This document shows positions 18,027 to 26,351 of a stretch of 64,000 nucleotides of DNA, piece by piece (the first letter of the stretch is position 1; every line of letters begins with the position of its first letter). The notes beneath the pieces were generated by a model that saw only the letters and a list, made by a program, of their open reading frames with translations, did no database searches and had not been told where the DNA came from. The stretch is from positions 1,550,001 to 1,614,000 of the forward strand of contig NZ_AP018165.1 of assembly GCF_002356335.1 (NCBI RefSeq). Direction: 5' to 3'. The position numbers and the translations under genes were made by a program. The DNA comes from [Mycobacterium] stephanolepidis (GTDB lineage: Bacteria; Actinomycetota; Actinomycetes; Mycobacteriales; Mycobacteriaceae).

Positions 18027-18048
18027 GAGTCACGCTCTGAGCGAACTC
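18027..18048 (+). terminator. Possible weak terminator after tig
   Basis: GAGT...ACTC with an inner CGCT/AGCG stem directly after the tig stop. There is no T-run, so termination would be weak. The rest of the interval to clpP1 (18145) shows no clear -10 or ClgR-like box to my eye. Confidence 0.3.
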
Positions 18049-18145
18049 GCCCGTGGTGGGGAGTGCGTAGTCGCCGATGTTGGTTAATGTCGGCAGTACA
18101 TGAAAAGCAGGCTCCCGACGGGGCTAGACGAAGGCAGGTTGCACA

Positions 18146-18748
18146 GTGACTGAAATGCGTTCGGCGACAGCCGGGCTCAACCTCATCGACTCGGTGTATG
18201 AGCGCCTGCTCTCCGAGCGCATCATTTTCCTGGGCCAGCAGGTGGACGACGACATCGCCAACAAGCTGTGCGCGCAGATTCTGCTGCTGACGGCCGAGGA
18301 CCCCACCAAGGACATCCACCTGTACATCAACTCTCCGGGTGGGTCGATCAGCGCCGGCATGGCGATCTTCGACACCATGGAGCTCTCGGAGTGCGATATC
18401 GCGACCTACGCGATGGGTATGGCCGCATCCATGGGTGAGTTCCTGCTGGCCGCCGGCACCAAGGGCAAGCGCCACGCCTTGCCGCACGCCCGCATCCTGA
18501 TGCACCAGCCCCTCGGTGGTGTGACCGGAAGCGCCTCGGATATCGCCATTCAGGCCGAGCAGTTCCAGGTCATCAAGAAGGAAATGTTCCGGCTCAACGC
18601 CGAGTTCACCGGCAAGAGCATCGAGCAGATCGAACAGGACTCCGACCGCGACCGCTGGTTCACCGCCCCGGAGGCACTCGAATACGGGTTCGTGGACAAG
18701 ATCATCACCCGCGGCGATCTCAACGGCAGCAAGGGAGCCTCCAAGTGA
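18146..18748 (+). CDS. clpP1: ATP-dependent Clp protease proteolytic subunit ClpP1
   Basis: One ring of the essential mycobacterial ClpP1P2 peptidase. 200 residues; catalytic triad Ser95 (G-M-A-A-S-M-G), His120 (I-L-M-H-Q-P) and Asp169 (D-R-D-R-W). Start is a GTG with G-AAGG some 10 nt upstream; the processed N-terminus usually begins a few residues later. Its stop overlaps the clpP2 start by 4 nt, giving equal synthesis of both rings. Confidence 0.97.
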   Translation: MTEMRSATAGLNLIDSVYERLLSERIIFLGQQVDDDIANKLCAQILLLTAEDPTKDIHLYINSPGGSISAGMAIFDTMELSECDIATYAMGMAASMGEFLLAAGTKGKRHALPHARILMHQPLGGVTGSASDIAIQAEQFQVIKKEMFRLNAEFTGKSIEQIEQDSDRDRWFTAPEALEYGFVDKIITRGDLNGSKGASK

Positions 18749-19398
18749 TCTCGAAGCACCTCAACCCGGAACTGGCTCCGCAGGCCCGCTACATCCTGCC
18801 CTCGTTCATCGAGCACTCGAGCTTCGGTGTCAAGGAGTCGAACCCCTACAACAAGCTGTTCGAGGAGCGCATCATCTTCCTCGGCGTGCAGGTGGACGAC
18901 GCCTCGGCCAACGACATCATGGCCCAGCTGCTGGTGCTGGAGTCGCTGGATCCCGACCGTGAGATCACCATGTACATCAACTCACCGGGTGGTTCTTTCA
19001 CCTCGTTGATGGCGATCTACGACACCATGCAGTACGTCCGCTCCGACATCCGCACAGTGGTGCTGGGCCAGGCCGCCTCGGCCGCCGCGGTGCTGCTCGC
19101 CGCCGGTACTCCCGGCAAGCGGATGGCTCTGCCGAACGCGCGTGTCCTCATCCATCAGCCCGCGCTGTCCGGTGTGATCCAGGGTCAGTTCACCGACCTG
19201 GAGATCCAGGCCAAGGAGATCGAGCGCATGCGGGTGCTGCAGGAGACGACCCTATCTCGGCACACCGGCAAGGACGCGGAGATCATCCGCAAGGACACCG
19301 ACCGCGACAAGATCTTCACGGCCGAGGAGGCCAAGGAGTACGGGATCATCGACGTCGTCCTGGAGTACCGCAAGCTCTCCGCGCAGGCAGCTTCGTAG
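18745..19398 (+). CDS. clpP2: ATP-dependent Clp protease proteolytic subunit ClpP2
   Basis: Second ring of ClpP1P2; it docks ClpX and ClpC1. 217 residues; triad Ser112 (G-Q-A-A-S-A-A), His137 (L-I-H-Q-P) and an Asp in D-T-D-R-D-K. The N-terminal extension before residue 40 is typical and is normally removed. Unlike M. tuberculosis, clpX follows directly, without intervening genes. Confidence 0.97.
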   Translation: MISKHLNPELAPQARYILPSFIEHSSFGVKESNPYNKLFEERIIFLGVQVDDASANDIMAQLLVLESLDPDREITMYINSPGGSFTSLMAIYDTMQYVRSDIRTVVLGQAASAAAVLLAAGTPGKRMALPNARVLIHQPALSGVIQGQFTDLEIQAKEIERMRVLQETTLSRHTGKDAEIIRKDTDRDKIFTAEEAKEYGIIDVVLEYRKLSAQAAS

Positions 19399-19529
19399 CT
19401 GCCTGCCGGCGGGCTCGGATAACAGTTGCAACACACCGGTGTCCGGTGCGCGTCATCGGGGGCTTCGGTCGGTGCGAGGCGATATGTTCTCCAGCACGGC
19501 AGGGTGTAAATGCCGTCGGTGCTATTCGG

Positions 19530-19558
19530 TTTATCGGTCGCGGGGTGTCCGGTATAGC
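19530..19558 (+). promoter_or_regulatory. Probable clpX promoter (-35 TTTATC, -10 TATAGC)
   Basis: TTTATC (19530-19535) and TATAGC (19553-19558) are 17 nt apart, about 80 nt before the clpX ATG, within a 242-nt gap after clpP2. The ATG has its own AGGAAGTAGG site. Confidence 0.45.
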
Positions 19559-19640
19559 GGGTAGCGTCGGGACCAACAGGTCAGAGGACGTGCTGACACC
19601 ACGATCCACCACCATGTGACAGGAAGTAGGACTGGCCACC

Positions 19641-20921
19641 ATGGCACGTATCGGAGACGGCGGCGACCTGCTGAAATGCTCGTTCTGCGGAAAGAGCCAG
19701 AAGCAGGTCAAGAAGCTCATCGCCGGCCCCGGCGTGTACATCTGCGATGAATGCATCGACCTCTGCAACGAGATCATCGAAGAGGAACTGGCCGACGCCG
19801 ACGACGTCAAGCTCGATGAGCTGCCCAAGCCCGCGGAGATCCGTGAGTTCCTGGAGAATTACGTCATCGGCCAGGACAACGCGAAGAAGACGCTGGCTGT
19901 CGCCGTCTACAACCACTACAAGCGCATTCAGGCCGGCGATAAGGCCCGCGACGCCCGTGGTGAGACCGTTGAGCTGGCCAAATCCAATATCTTGATGCTG
20001 GGCCCCACCGGCTGCGGCAAGACCTACCTGGCCCAGACGCTGGCCAAGATGCTCAACGTGCCGTTCGCCATCGCCGACGCCACCGCCCTCACCGAGGCCG
20101 GATACGTGGGTGAGGATGTGGAGAACATTCTCCTCAAGCTGATTCAGGCGGCCGACTACGACGTGAAGCGTGCCGAGACCGGCATCATCTACATCGACGA
20201 GGTCGACAAGATCGCCCGCAAGAGCGAGAACCCGTCGATCACCCGCGACGTCTCCGGCGAGGGCGTGCAGCAGGCGTTGCTGAAGATCCTGGAAGGCACG
20301 CAGGCTTCGGTGCCCCCGCAGGGCGGCCGTAAGCACCCGCATCAGGAGTTCATCCAGATCGACACCACCAACGTGTTGTTCATCGTCGCCGGCGCCTTCG
20401 CGGGCCTGGAGAAGATCGTGTCGGATCGTGTCGGCAAGCGTGGCCTGGGCTTTGGTGCCGAGGTCAAGTCGAAGGCCGATATCGACACCACCGACCACTT
20501 CGCCGAGGTCATGCCCGAGGATCTGATCAAGTTCGGGCTGATCCCCGAGTTCATCGGCCGTCTACCGATTGTCGCCTCGGTGACGAACCTGGACCGCGAA
20601 TCGCTCATCACGATCCTGTCCGAGCCGAAGAACGCGTTGGTGAAGCAGTACACCCGCCTCTTCGACATGGACGGCGTCGAGCTGGAATTCAGCCAGGACG
20701 CACTGGAAGCCATCGCCGATCAGGCGATCCACCGTGGCACCGGCGCTCGCGGTCTGCGCGCCATCATGGAAGAAGTGCTGCAGCCGGTGATGTACGACAT
20801 CCCCAGCCGCGACGATGTCGCCAAGGTTGTCGTGACCGGGGAGACCGTCATCGACAACGTGCTGCCGACGATCGTGCCGCGCAAGCCCTCACGTGCTGAA
20901 CGGCGCGATAAGTCCGCGTAG
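19641..20921 (+). CDS. clpX: ATP-dependent Clp protease ATP-binding subunit ClpX
   Basis: AAA+ unfoldase feeding substrates to ClpP1P2. 426 residues. N-terminal zinc domain with Cys13, Cys16, Cys35 and Cys38; Walker A G-P-T-G-C-G-K-T; Walker [10 protein letters not shown]; the ClpP-docking loop reads R-G-L-G-F-G-A-E; sensor II G-A-R-G-L-R is present near the C-terminus. A separate promoter upstream suggests it can be expressed apart from clpP1P2. Confidence 0.97.
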   Translation: MARIGDGGDLLKCSFCGKSQKQVKKLIAGPGVYICDECIDLCNEIIEEELADADDVKLDELPKPAEIREFLENYVIGQDNAKKTLAVAVYNHYKRIQAGDKARDARGETVELAKSNILMLGPTGCGKTYLAQTLAKMLNVPFAIADATALTEAGYVGEDVENILLKLIQAADYDVKRAETGIIYIDEVDKIARKSENPSITRDVSGEGVQQALLKILEGTQASVPPQGGRKHPHQEFIQIDTTNVLFIVAGAFAGLEKIVSDRVGKRGLGFGAEVKSKADIDTTDHFAEVMPEDLIKFGLIPEFIGRLPIVASVTNLDRESLITILSEPKNALVKQYTRLFDMDGVELEFSQDALEAIADQAIHRGTGARGLRAIMEEVLQPVMYDIPSRDDVAKVVVTGETVIDNVLPTIVPRKPSRAERRDKSA

Positions 20922-20927
20922 CTCGCC

Positions 20928-21551
20928 GTGCTGAGCGCCATGGAGTTGGCGCGGGCCGAGCGTATCGACCTCGCCGATTTCCTGGCGGGTTTGACCCCCC
21001 AACAGTGGGATGCGCCGTCATTGTGTACCAAGTGGCGGGTGCGCGATGTTGTGACTCACATGATCGGGTACGAGGACCTCAATCGGGCAGAGTTCTGCTC
21101 GCGGGTGGCTAAGGCGGGTTTCAACCCGAACAAGGCCAACGCGAATCGTGTCGCCGAACTGGCCGGGCGGACCCCCGAGCAGCTGCTGGAGATGGTTCGT
21201 GCGGCGGAAGCACCGGGAGTGTTGACATCGGGGTTCGGTGGCCGGATTGCCTTGCTGGACGGCATAGTCCATCAGCAGGACATCCGTCGCCCACTCGGGC
21301 TCCCGCGCGACATTCCGGGGGAGCGGATGCGCGTCGCCCTGGATTTCGCGCGCTGGGCACCCCCGATACGGGGCGCGTTGCGCGCCCGTGGTGTGCGGCT
21401 CGTGGCTACCGACCTCGACTGGTCACGCGGCAGCGGGCCCGAGGTGACCGGCCCTGCCGAGGCGCTGTTGATGGCGATGGCCGCACGACCCTGCGCGCTT
21501 GGAGATCTCGAGGGCCCGGGTAAATCGACCCTGGCGCAACATATTTCGTAA
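20928..21551 (+). CDS. TIGR03083/DinB-like maleylpyruvate isomerase family protein
   Basis: A 207-residue protein of the mycothiol-associated DinB/MDMPI superfamily: L-A-R-A-E-R-I-D-L-A-D-F-L-A-G-L near the start, the W-D-A-P-S-L-C-T-K-W-R-V-R-D-V-V-T-H-M segment with a putative metal His, and a second H in I-V-H-Q-Q-D-I-R-R-P. Such proteins are metal-dependent and often use mycothiol; the substrate is unknown. GTG 20928 follows clpX by 6 nt; ATG 20940 is an alternative start. It begins a block absent from this locus in M. tuberculosis. Confidence 0.8.
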   Translation: MLSAMELARAERIDLADFLAGLTPQQWDAPSLCTKWRVRDVVTHMIGYEDLNRAEFCSRVAKAGFNPNKANANRVAELAGRTPEQLLEMVRAAEAPGVLTSGFGGRIALLDGIVHQQDIRRPLGLPRDIPGERMRVALDFARWAPPIRGALRARGVRLVATDLDWSRGSGPEVTGPAEALLMAMAARPCALGDLEGPGKSTLAQHIS

Positions 21552-21558
21552 AGCCTCG

Positions 21559-21564
21559 TAAGCT
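21559..21564 (+). promoter_or_regulatory. -10 hexamer TAAGCT, leaderless promoter of the GNAT gene
   Basis: TAAGCT ends 7 nt before ATG 21572, which favours that ATG over the GTG at 21569. Confidence 0.55.
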
Positions 21565-21571
21565 GGTAGTG

Positions 21572-22111
21572 ATGTCCACCGAGTTCATGAGCCAGCCGAC
21601 GCTAGAGGGACCAACGCTCACCCTGCGTCCATTGGCAGACGACGACCTTGAGCCGCTGTATCGCGCCGCCAGCGATCCGCTCATTTGGGCGCAACACCCG
21701 AGCTCGGACCGTCACCAGCGGCCGGTCTTCGAGAAATGGTTTGTGGAGGCCCTCGCAGCAAAATCGCTCGTCATCATCGATCACTCCACCGGGGAGATGA
21801 TCGGCTCTTCCCGCTTCTACGAGTGGGACGCAGACAAGCGCGAGGTCGCGATCGGGTACACGTTCATCACCCGCGAGTACTGGGGCGGCACGGTGAACGC
21901 TGAGCTCAAGACGCTCATGTTGGACTACGCGTTCATCAACGCCGACCTGGTGTGGTTCCACGTGGCTGCAGACAATCTGCGGTCGCAGAAGGCGCTCGCC
22001 AAGATCGGTGCCCGCGAGCACCACCGCCAGAAACGGGAAATCAACGGCGCGCTGGAGGATTACGTGTACTTCACCATTACCGCCGCCGACTGGCGAGACG
22101 CCTCCGACTGA
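21572..22111 (+). CDS. GNAT family N-acetyltransferase (RimJ/RimL-like)
   Basis: A 179-residue acetyl-CoA-dependent transferase. Motifs typical of the RimJ/RimL branch: L-E-G-P-T-L-T-L-R-P-L near the start, G-S-S-R-F-Y-E-W then E-V-A-I-G-Y-T-F-I, and N-L-R-S-Q-K-A-L-A-K-I-G-A at about residues 125-137. The acceptor (protein N-terminus, small amine or antibiotic) cannot be told. Start chosen from the -10 spacing. Confidence 0.85.
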   Translation: MSTEFMSQPTLEGPTLTLRPLADDDLEPLYRAASDPLIWAQHPSSDRHQRPVFEKWFVEALAAKSLVIIDHSTGEMIGSSRFYEWDADKREVAIGYTFITREYWGGTVNAELKTLMLDYAFINADLVWFHVAADNLRSQKALAKIGAREHHRQKREINGALEDYVYFTITAADWRDASD

Positions 22112-22144
22112 GCGCGACGTCCGCTGCGAAGCGGAACGTCGCGC
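22112..22144. terminator. Bidirectional hairpin between convergent genes
   Basis: GCGCGACGTCCGC (22112-22124) pairs with GCGGAACGTCGCGC (22131-22144) with one bulged base and a 6-nt loop. It sits exactly between the GNAT stop and the stop of the convergent small gene. Confidence 0.6.
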
Positions 22145-22159
22145 CCAGTCGAGGACCGA

Positions 22160-22387
22160 TCAGTGCGTAGCCGGATCCTCGTCGACGTCCACTGCGTCCC
22201 GAGACTGATCCTGCTCGGCGCGCTTGGCCGCCTCGCGCATCTCGAAGGCGTCAGTGGCGATCTCGCCGATCTGCCGGGTGACGTCAACCACCGCGTTGGT
22301 GATGATCTTGGCGATCTCACCGACGTGCTCGGCGGTTGACGACACGACTTCTTGCGCCAGGTCCTTGTTGCGTTCGAACTTGCTCAC
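22160..22387 (-). CDS. Small conserved helical protein, 75 aa, unknown function
   Basis: Starts at GTG 22387 (M-S-K-F-E-R-N-K-D-L-A-Q-E), preceded by AGGTGA 4 nt upstream; a second GTG is adjacent at 22390. The product is largely amphipathic helix with V-S-S-T-A-E-H-V-G-E-I-A-K-I-I-T and ends in an acidic tail. No signal or membrane segment. It follows the desaturase stop by 13 nt on the same strand, so it is probably the last gene of that operon. A longer in-frame reading to 22510 overlaps the desaturase and is low-complexity. Confidence 0.7.
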   Translation of the reverse strand: MSKFERNKDLAQEVVSSTAEHVGEIAKIITNAVVDVTRQIGEIATDAFEMREAAKRAEQDQSRDAVDVDEDPATH

Positions 22388-22400
22388 CACGTCACCTAAC

Positions 22401-23576
22401 CTACGCGTCGACCAGCTCACCGCGCTCGTCGACGACGATGATCTCCGGTTCGACGGCCGCTTCCTTGCGCTTGTCCCGCTCGATGTGCACGACGAGCTCC
22501 TCGTCGTCACGGAACCAGCCGTTAGGCAGGGACAGGCGAGCGATCTTCTTCCAGGTGGACGAGAGCTGCGCGAAGAGTCCTCCGGTGTTGTAGGGCAGGC
22601 CGTACTTCTGGCACAGCTCGCGTACCTCGGTAGCCATCTCCGGATAGCGATTGGCCGGCAGATCCGGGAACAGGTGATGCTCGATCTGGTGGGACAGGTT
22701 GCCGCTCATGATGTGAAACAGCCTGCTGCCCTCGATGTTCGCCGATCCAAGCAACTGCCGGATGTACCACTCGCCACGCGTCTCGTTGGCGGTCTCCTCC
22801 TTGGAGAAGGTCTGGGTACCGGACGGGAAGTGCCCGCAGAAGATGATCGAGAACGTCCACACGTTGCGCACGAAGTTGGCGGACAAGTTGCCCAGGAAGG
22901 TGATCGGAAACAGCGGGCCGGTGAGCGCCGGGAAGATCACGTAGTCCTTGAGAACCTGCTTACTGGCCTTGCGCCACATCCCTTTGATCAACGGCTTGAG
23001 GTCGTACCACTTGCGCTTGCCCCTCACGATGTTCTCGGCCTCGAGCTCGTGCACCATGACGCCCCACTCGAAGAACACCATCAGGGCGGTCGCCCAGGCC
23101 AGGTTGCCCAGGTAGTAGGGGTTCCACTTCTGCTCGGGTGCCATCCGCAGGATGCCGTAACCCACGTCGCGGTCCATGTCCACGATGTTGGTATAGGTGT
23201 GGTGCATGTAGTTGTGCGAGTGCCGCCACTGGTCGGCGGGGCACACGGTGTCCCATTCGAACTCGCGTGAGTTAAGGCCCTTCTCGCGCATCCAGTCGTA
23301 CTGGCCGTGCATGACGTTGTGACCGATCTCCATGTTGTCGAGGATCTTGGAGACGGACAGCGCACCCACCGCGGCGAGCCACACGGGAGGGATGAACCCC
23401 AGGTACATCAGGGCTCGTCCGGCGGCCTCGCAGCCGCGCTGTGTCTTGATGATCGAGTAGATGTACTCGCGATCACGCTCGCCCAGATCGGCGACAATGC
23501 GGTCGCGCAATTCATCGAGATCCTTGCCCAGTGCCTCGATATCCGCTGCGCTGATGGTGATTTCGTTGCTTGGCAT
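22401..23576 (-). CDS. Membrane acyl-CoA/acyl-lipid desaturase (DesA3 type)
   Basis: Di-iron membrane desaturase inserting a cis double bond in a fatty acyl chain. 391 residues from ATG 23576, with AAGGAGA about 8 nt upstream. Three histidine boxes: H-N-V-M-H (about residue 103), H-S-H-N-Y-M-H-H (about 137) and H-Q-I-E-H-H-L-F-P (about 308), with membrane helices between. It pairs with the reductase gene 22 nt upstream, the partnership known for M. tuberculosis Rv3229c (desA3) and Rv3230c, which lie elsewhere in that genome. Regiospecificity (delta-9) is inferred. Confidence 0.88.
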   Translation of the reverse strand: MPSNEITISAADIEALGKDLDELRDRIVADLGERDREYIYSIIKTQRGCEAAGRALMYLGFIPPVWLAAVGALSVSKILDNMEIGHNVMHGQYDWMREKGLNSREFEWDTVCPADQWRHSHNYMHHTYTNIVDMDRDVGYGILRMAPEQKWNPYYLGNLAWATALMVFFEWGVMVHELEAENIVRGKRKWYDLKPLIKGMWRKASKQVLKDYVIFPALTGPLFPITFLGNLSANFVRNVWTFSIIFCGHFPSGTQTFSKEETANETRGEWYIRQLLGSANIEGSRLFHIMSGNLSHQIEHHLFPDLPANRYPEMATEVRELCQKYGLPYNTGGLFAQLSSTWKKIARLSLPNGWFRDDEELVVHIERDKRKEAAVEPEIIVVDERGELVDA

Positions 23577-23598
23577 CTGGCTGCTCTCCTTGGGTCTG

Positions 23599-24690
23599 TT
23601 AGAGGTTGATCGAGACGTCACCGACGGGGGCGGTGATGCAGAGCTGGATGTGCTGGTCGGGGTCGTCGTTCTCATCGCCGGTGCGCAGGTTCCGGGTGCA
23701 TCCGGATGTCTTCACCGCCGTGCAGGCGAAGCAGATTCCCATCCGGCAGCCGAATTCAGGTTGCAGTCCAGCGGCCTCGGCCTGTTCGAGGATCGGCCTG
23801 CCGTCGTTTTCGGCGGTGATATCGGAGGTGGCGAAACGCAGCACGCCTCCGGCCTCCCCGGTGGTGCTCGACGTGGTGACGTAGAACTCTTCGGTATGCA
23901 GACGGTCGGAGAGTCCGCGCTCGGCGTACAGCGTGCTCACTGCCTCGTGCAGCGAGGGCGGCCCGCACAGGAAGGTCTGAGCATCCGCGCTCCAGGGCGC
24001 GAGCGCATCGAGCTGCTCGGCATTGAAGTGCCGACCGCCGTCACGGGTGTACACCGTGTGCACCGTCACCGATGGCACCTCGCCGAGGGCGGTGAGCTCG
24101 CGTGCGTAGGCGTTGTCGGCGACCGTTGGCGCGTAATAGAGCACCGCGAGCTGTCCCGGGTATCCGTTGCCGATGAGAGTTCTCGCCATTGAGAGTACGG
24201 GTGTAATCCCACTACCGGCCGCGATCAGAACTGTCCGAATGGGGCGCGGTGAGGGCAGGACGAACGTGCCGGCGGCGGGGGTGATGCTGTACACGTCGCC
24301 CACTGCGGCGTGCTTGTACAGGTAGTTCGAGACCAGCCCTTCCGGCCTGCGGGCGATGGTCAGCTCGATGAGGTCGCGGGCGTCATCGGCGCCAGACGGC
24401 GAGAAGCAGCGGACATGGCGCACGCCATCGATCACGACGCCCAGCTGTACGAACTGACCTGCGCGAAAGCCCTTGAACTGGTGAGTTGTGCGCAAGGTCA
24501 AGGTCACTGATCTGGTGGTGCGGCGCTGCACGCGGACGACGCGGGCGCGAGCCTCTTCCCAGGTGATCATCGGGTCGACCAGCTCGAGATACCGGTCGAC
24601 GGCGTGCGGGGTCAGGGCGGCGGTCAACAACCGGCCCAGTGACGACTCGGGGGTGAGGATGCGTCGGGTGGCTTTAATGAGAAATGTCAT
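23599..24690 (-). CDS. Ferredoxin/flavin oxidoreductase supplying electrons to the desaturase
   Basis: A 363-residue NAD(P)H oxidoreductase. FAD domain with R-C-F-S-P-S in place of the usual R-x-Y-S, NAD domain with A-A-G-S-G-I-T-P-V-L-S-M, and a C-terminal 2Fe-2S plant-type ferredoxin domain with C-R-M-G-I-C-F-A-C and a later Cys. Start ATG 24690 has GGAGGGAG 7 nt upstream; the longer frame to 25191 overlaps the divergent TetR gene. Same family as Rv3230c. It is first in the operon with the desaturase. Confidence 0.88.
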   Translation of the reverse strand: MTFLIKATRRILTPESSLGRLLTAALTPHAVDRYLELVDPMITWEEARARVVRVQRRTTRSVTLTLRTTHQFKGFRAGQFVQLGVVIDGVRHVRCFSPSGADDARDLIELTIARRPEGLVSNYLYKHAAVGDVYSITPAAGTFVLPSPRPIRTVLIAAGSGITPVLSMARTLIGNGYPGQLAVLYYAPTVADNAYARELTALGEVPSVTVHTVYTRDGGRHFNAEQLDALAPWSADAQTFLCGPPSLHEAVSTLYAERGLSDRLHTEEFYVTTSSTTGEAGGVLRFATSDITAENDGRPILEQAEAAGLQPEFGCRMGICFACTAVKTSGCTRNLRTGDENDDPDQHIQLCITAPVGDVSINL

Positions 24691-24702
24691 TCGAACTCCC
24701 TC

Positions 24703-24723
24703 CGTTAGGTTAACGAATGTATA
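24703..24723 (-). promoter_or_regulatory. Putative operator and -10 of the desaturase operon
   Basis: CGTTA-GGT-TAACG (24703-24715) is a perfect 5-3-5 inverted repeat. On the minus strand a TATACA hexamer (24718-24723) lies just upstream, so the operator would cover the transcription start, a typical repressor layout with the divergent TetR as the obvious candidate. Confidence 0.45.
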
Positions 24724-24790
24724 CTGAAATTGTGAACCAATATGCCCCCACCGAGTCAAGCCGTAATCACGGTGTCGGTCATCACAGCGA

Positions 24791-24796
24791 TACAGT
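24791..24796 (+). promoter_or_regulatory. -10 hexamer TACAGT, leaderless TetR promoter with dyad
   Basis: TACAGT ends 7 nt before ATG 24804. ATCAC (24781-24785) and GTGAT (24795-24799) form an inverted repeat across the hexamer, a possible autoregulatory site. Confidence 0.5.
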
Positions 24797-24803
24797 GATC
24801 GCC

Positions 24804-25451
24804 ATGACCAGTCGTCGAGAGCGGAGCTCGCATTCGGGCACCTCCGCGCGACGTGACTCGGTTCGCGGTGAGCAGAAACTGCGCACTCGCACCGCATTGA
24901 TGGAGGCCGCGCTTGAGCTTTCGCGTACCCAGGCGTTTTCGGGACTGAGCCTGCGTGACGTCGCCCGCGGCGCGGGAATCTCGCCGACGGCCTTCTACCG
25001 GCACTTCGCGTCCCTGGATGACCTGGGTGTCGCGCTGGCCGAAGAGGGGATGCGCATCGCCCGGGGGATCGCGCGGGAGATACGTCGACGTGAACCGGCG
25101 ACGTTGGCCGAGGCCATGCGCATCCTTGCCGAGCAGGCACAGGAAAACCCTGATCAGCTGCGGTTTGTCGTGACGGAGCGGTACACCGCACCCACCGAGG
25201 TGCGAAGGGCCGTGAACATCGAGATGCGGCTGCTCGCAGGCGAGCTGGCGATCGACCTGGCGCGTCGCGAAAAGATGCGGCTCTGGGATTCCGCCGATCT
25301 CACGACGGCGGCCAGCCTGCTGCTATCGATCGGCGCCAACGCGGTAGCCGAGTTGGTACAGCCCGACGCCGATACCGACGATGTCGTCGCCGGTGCAACC
25401 AGTGCTCTGACCATGGCCTTCGTCGGCCTGCAGAACTGGCGCTCCAGTTAG
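24804..25451 (+). CDS. TetR/AcrR family regulator (FabR-like), divergent to desaturase operon
   Basis: A 215-residue regulator from ATG 24804. Helix-turn-helix at about residues 30-75: L-R-T-R-T-A-L-M-E-A-A-L-E-L then L-R-D-V-A-R-G-A-G-I-S-P-T-A-F-Y-R-H-F. The C-terminal domain resembles FabR, which senses fatty acyl unsaturation. Divergence from the desaturase-reductase operon and the inverted repeat between them suggest it represses desaturation. The reading frame stays open upstream to 24717, but the -10 spacing supports 24804. Confidence 0.82.
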   Translation: MTSRRERSSHSGTSARRDSVRGEQKLRTRTALMEAALELSRTQAFSGLSLRDVARGAGISPTAFYRHFASLDDLGVALAEEGMRIARGIAREIRRREPATLAEAMRILAEQAQENPDQLRFVVTERYTAPTEVRRAVNIEMRLLAGELAIDLARREKMRLWDSADLTTAASLLLSIGANAVAELVQPDADTDDVVAGATSALTMAFVGLQNWRSS

Positions 25452-25624
25452 TGTGAGGACTCGCTAGTCTCCGGGCCCGATTCGCCGAGTCGCTGGTGCA
25501 ACCGGTCGCGGATCTCATCGACCGTGTACGCCTCGCGTTTGCGTTGATCGCGGGCGACCAGTACGCCCCCAGCTGCCACCCCGACAGCCCCGGCGAGCCC
25601 GAGCCACTTCCACATGTTGGCCAT
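25448..25624 (-). CDS. Small single-pass membrane protein, 58 aa
   Basis: M-A-N-M-W-K-W-L-G then a glycine/alanine/valine-rich membrane helix (residues 7-24), then a basic and polar tail (A-R-D-Q-R-K-R-E-A-Y-T-V-D-E-I-R-D-R-L-H). N-out or N-in cannot be told. ATG 25624 has TAGCCT 6 nt upstream, and the frame ends in a stop overlapping the stop of the convergent TetR. Coding is supported by the promoter, the sharp helix-plus-charged-tail layout and codon use. Function unknown. Confidence 0.7.
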   Translation of the reverse strand: MANMWKWLGLAGAVGVAAGGVLVARDQRKREAYTVDEIRDRLHQRLGESGPETSESSH

Positions 25625-25630
25625 CGCTCC

Positions 25631-25640
25631 AGGCTACGGT
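25631..25640. promoter_or_regulatory. Overlapping divergent -10 hexamers (TAGCCT minus, TACGGT plus)
   Basis: The 10 bp AGGCTACGGT holds TAGCCT read on the minus strand (25631-25636, 6 nt before ATG 25624) and TACGGT on the plus strand (25635-25640, 6 nt before ATG 25647). The two share two base pairs. Confidence 0.55.
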
Positions 25641-25646
25641 GCGGGA

Positions 25647-26351
25647 ATGAGTGAGATAGGTGCCGTGTCGATCGACGAGGCGCTCGATGCGACGCGGACC
25701 GGAGACATCTGGGTGTTCCGCGGACGGTCGGGGCCCGATCGTCTCATCCAGACCTTGTCGAACAGTCCGGTCAACCATGTCGGGATGACGGTGGCCATCG
25801 ATGATCTGCCGCCGCTCATGTGGCATGCCGAACTCGGCAACAAGCTCACCGATGTGTGGACCGGCGACAACCATCGGGGAGTGCAGCTGCACGATGCGCG
25901 TCAGGCGATCGAGCGGTGGGCGCACGTGTATGGACAGCGGTGCTGGCTGCGGCAGCTGAGCCCGCGAATAACCCGTGAGCAGGAAGACATCGCACTGCGC
26001 GTCGTGGCCCGGATGGATGGGACGCCGTTTCCGGCCACCGCACGGCTCACCGGTCGCTGGATGCGGGGCCGGCTTCCCACGGTCAGCGACCTCACGCGGG
26101 GACTTCCCTTCGTGCACAAGAAGGTTCGCGAGGTGGCCGAGCGCGACATCACGAAAAAACGGCAAGCCGGACTGGAGACGGCGTTCTGCGCCGAGACGGT
26201 GGCGATCACACTCGAGGAGATGGGGCTGCTCATCACCGAGAAGCGGTCGAACTACTTCGATCCGGGATCGTTCTGGAGCGGTGATGATCTGCCGCTGGCG
26301 CCGGGCTACTCACTGAGCAGGGAGATCGCCGTCGAAGTGCCGGAGGCCTAG
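25647..26351 (+). CDS. Permuted NlpC/P60 papain-like (YiiX/YaeF-type) protein
   Basis: A 234-residue protein from ATG 25647. The order of putative catalytic residues is that of permuted papain-like enzymes: His44 in V-N-H-V-G-M-T, then Cys181 in A-F-C-A-E-T-V-A. It opens with a G-D-I-W-V-F-R-G segment typical of this fold. No signal peptide, so it would act in the cytosol, on an amide or acyl-ester substrate that cannot be guessed; lipid acyltransfer is one activity known in relatives. Its 3' end overlaps the convergent fdhD stop by 4 nt. Confidence 0.68.
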   Translation: MSEIGAVSIDEALDATRTGDIWVFRGRSGPDRLIQTLSNSPVNHVGMTVAIDDLPPLMWHAELGNKLTDVWTGDNHRGVQLHDARQAIERWAHVYGQRCWLRQLSPRITREQEDIALRVVARMDGTPFPATARLTGRWMRGRLPTVSDLTRGLPFVHKKVREVAERDITKKRQAGLETAFCAETVAITLEEMGLLITEKRSNYFDPGSFWSGDDLPLAPGYSLSREIAVEVPEA

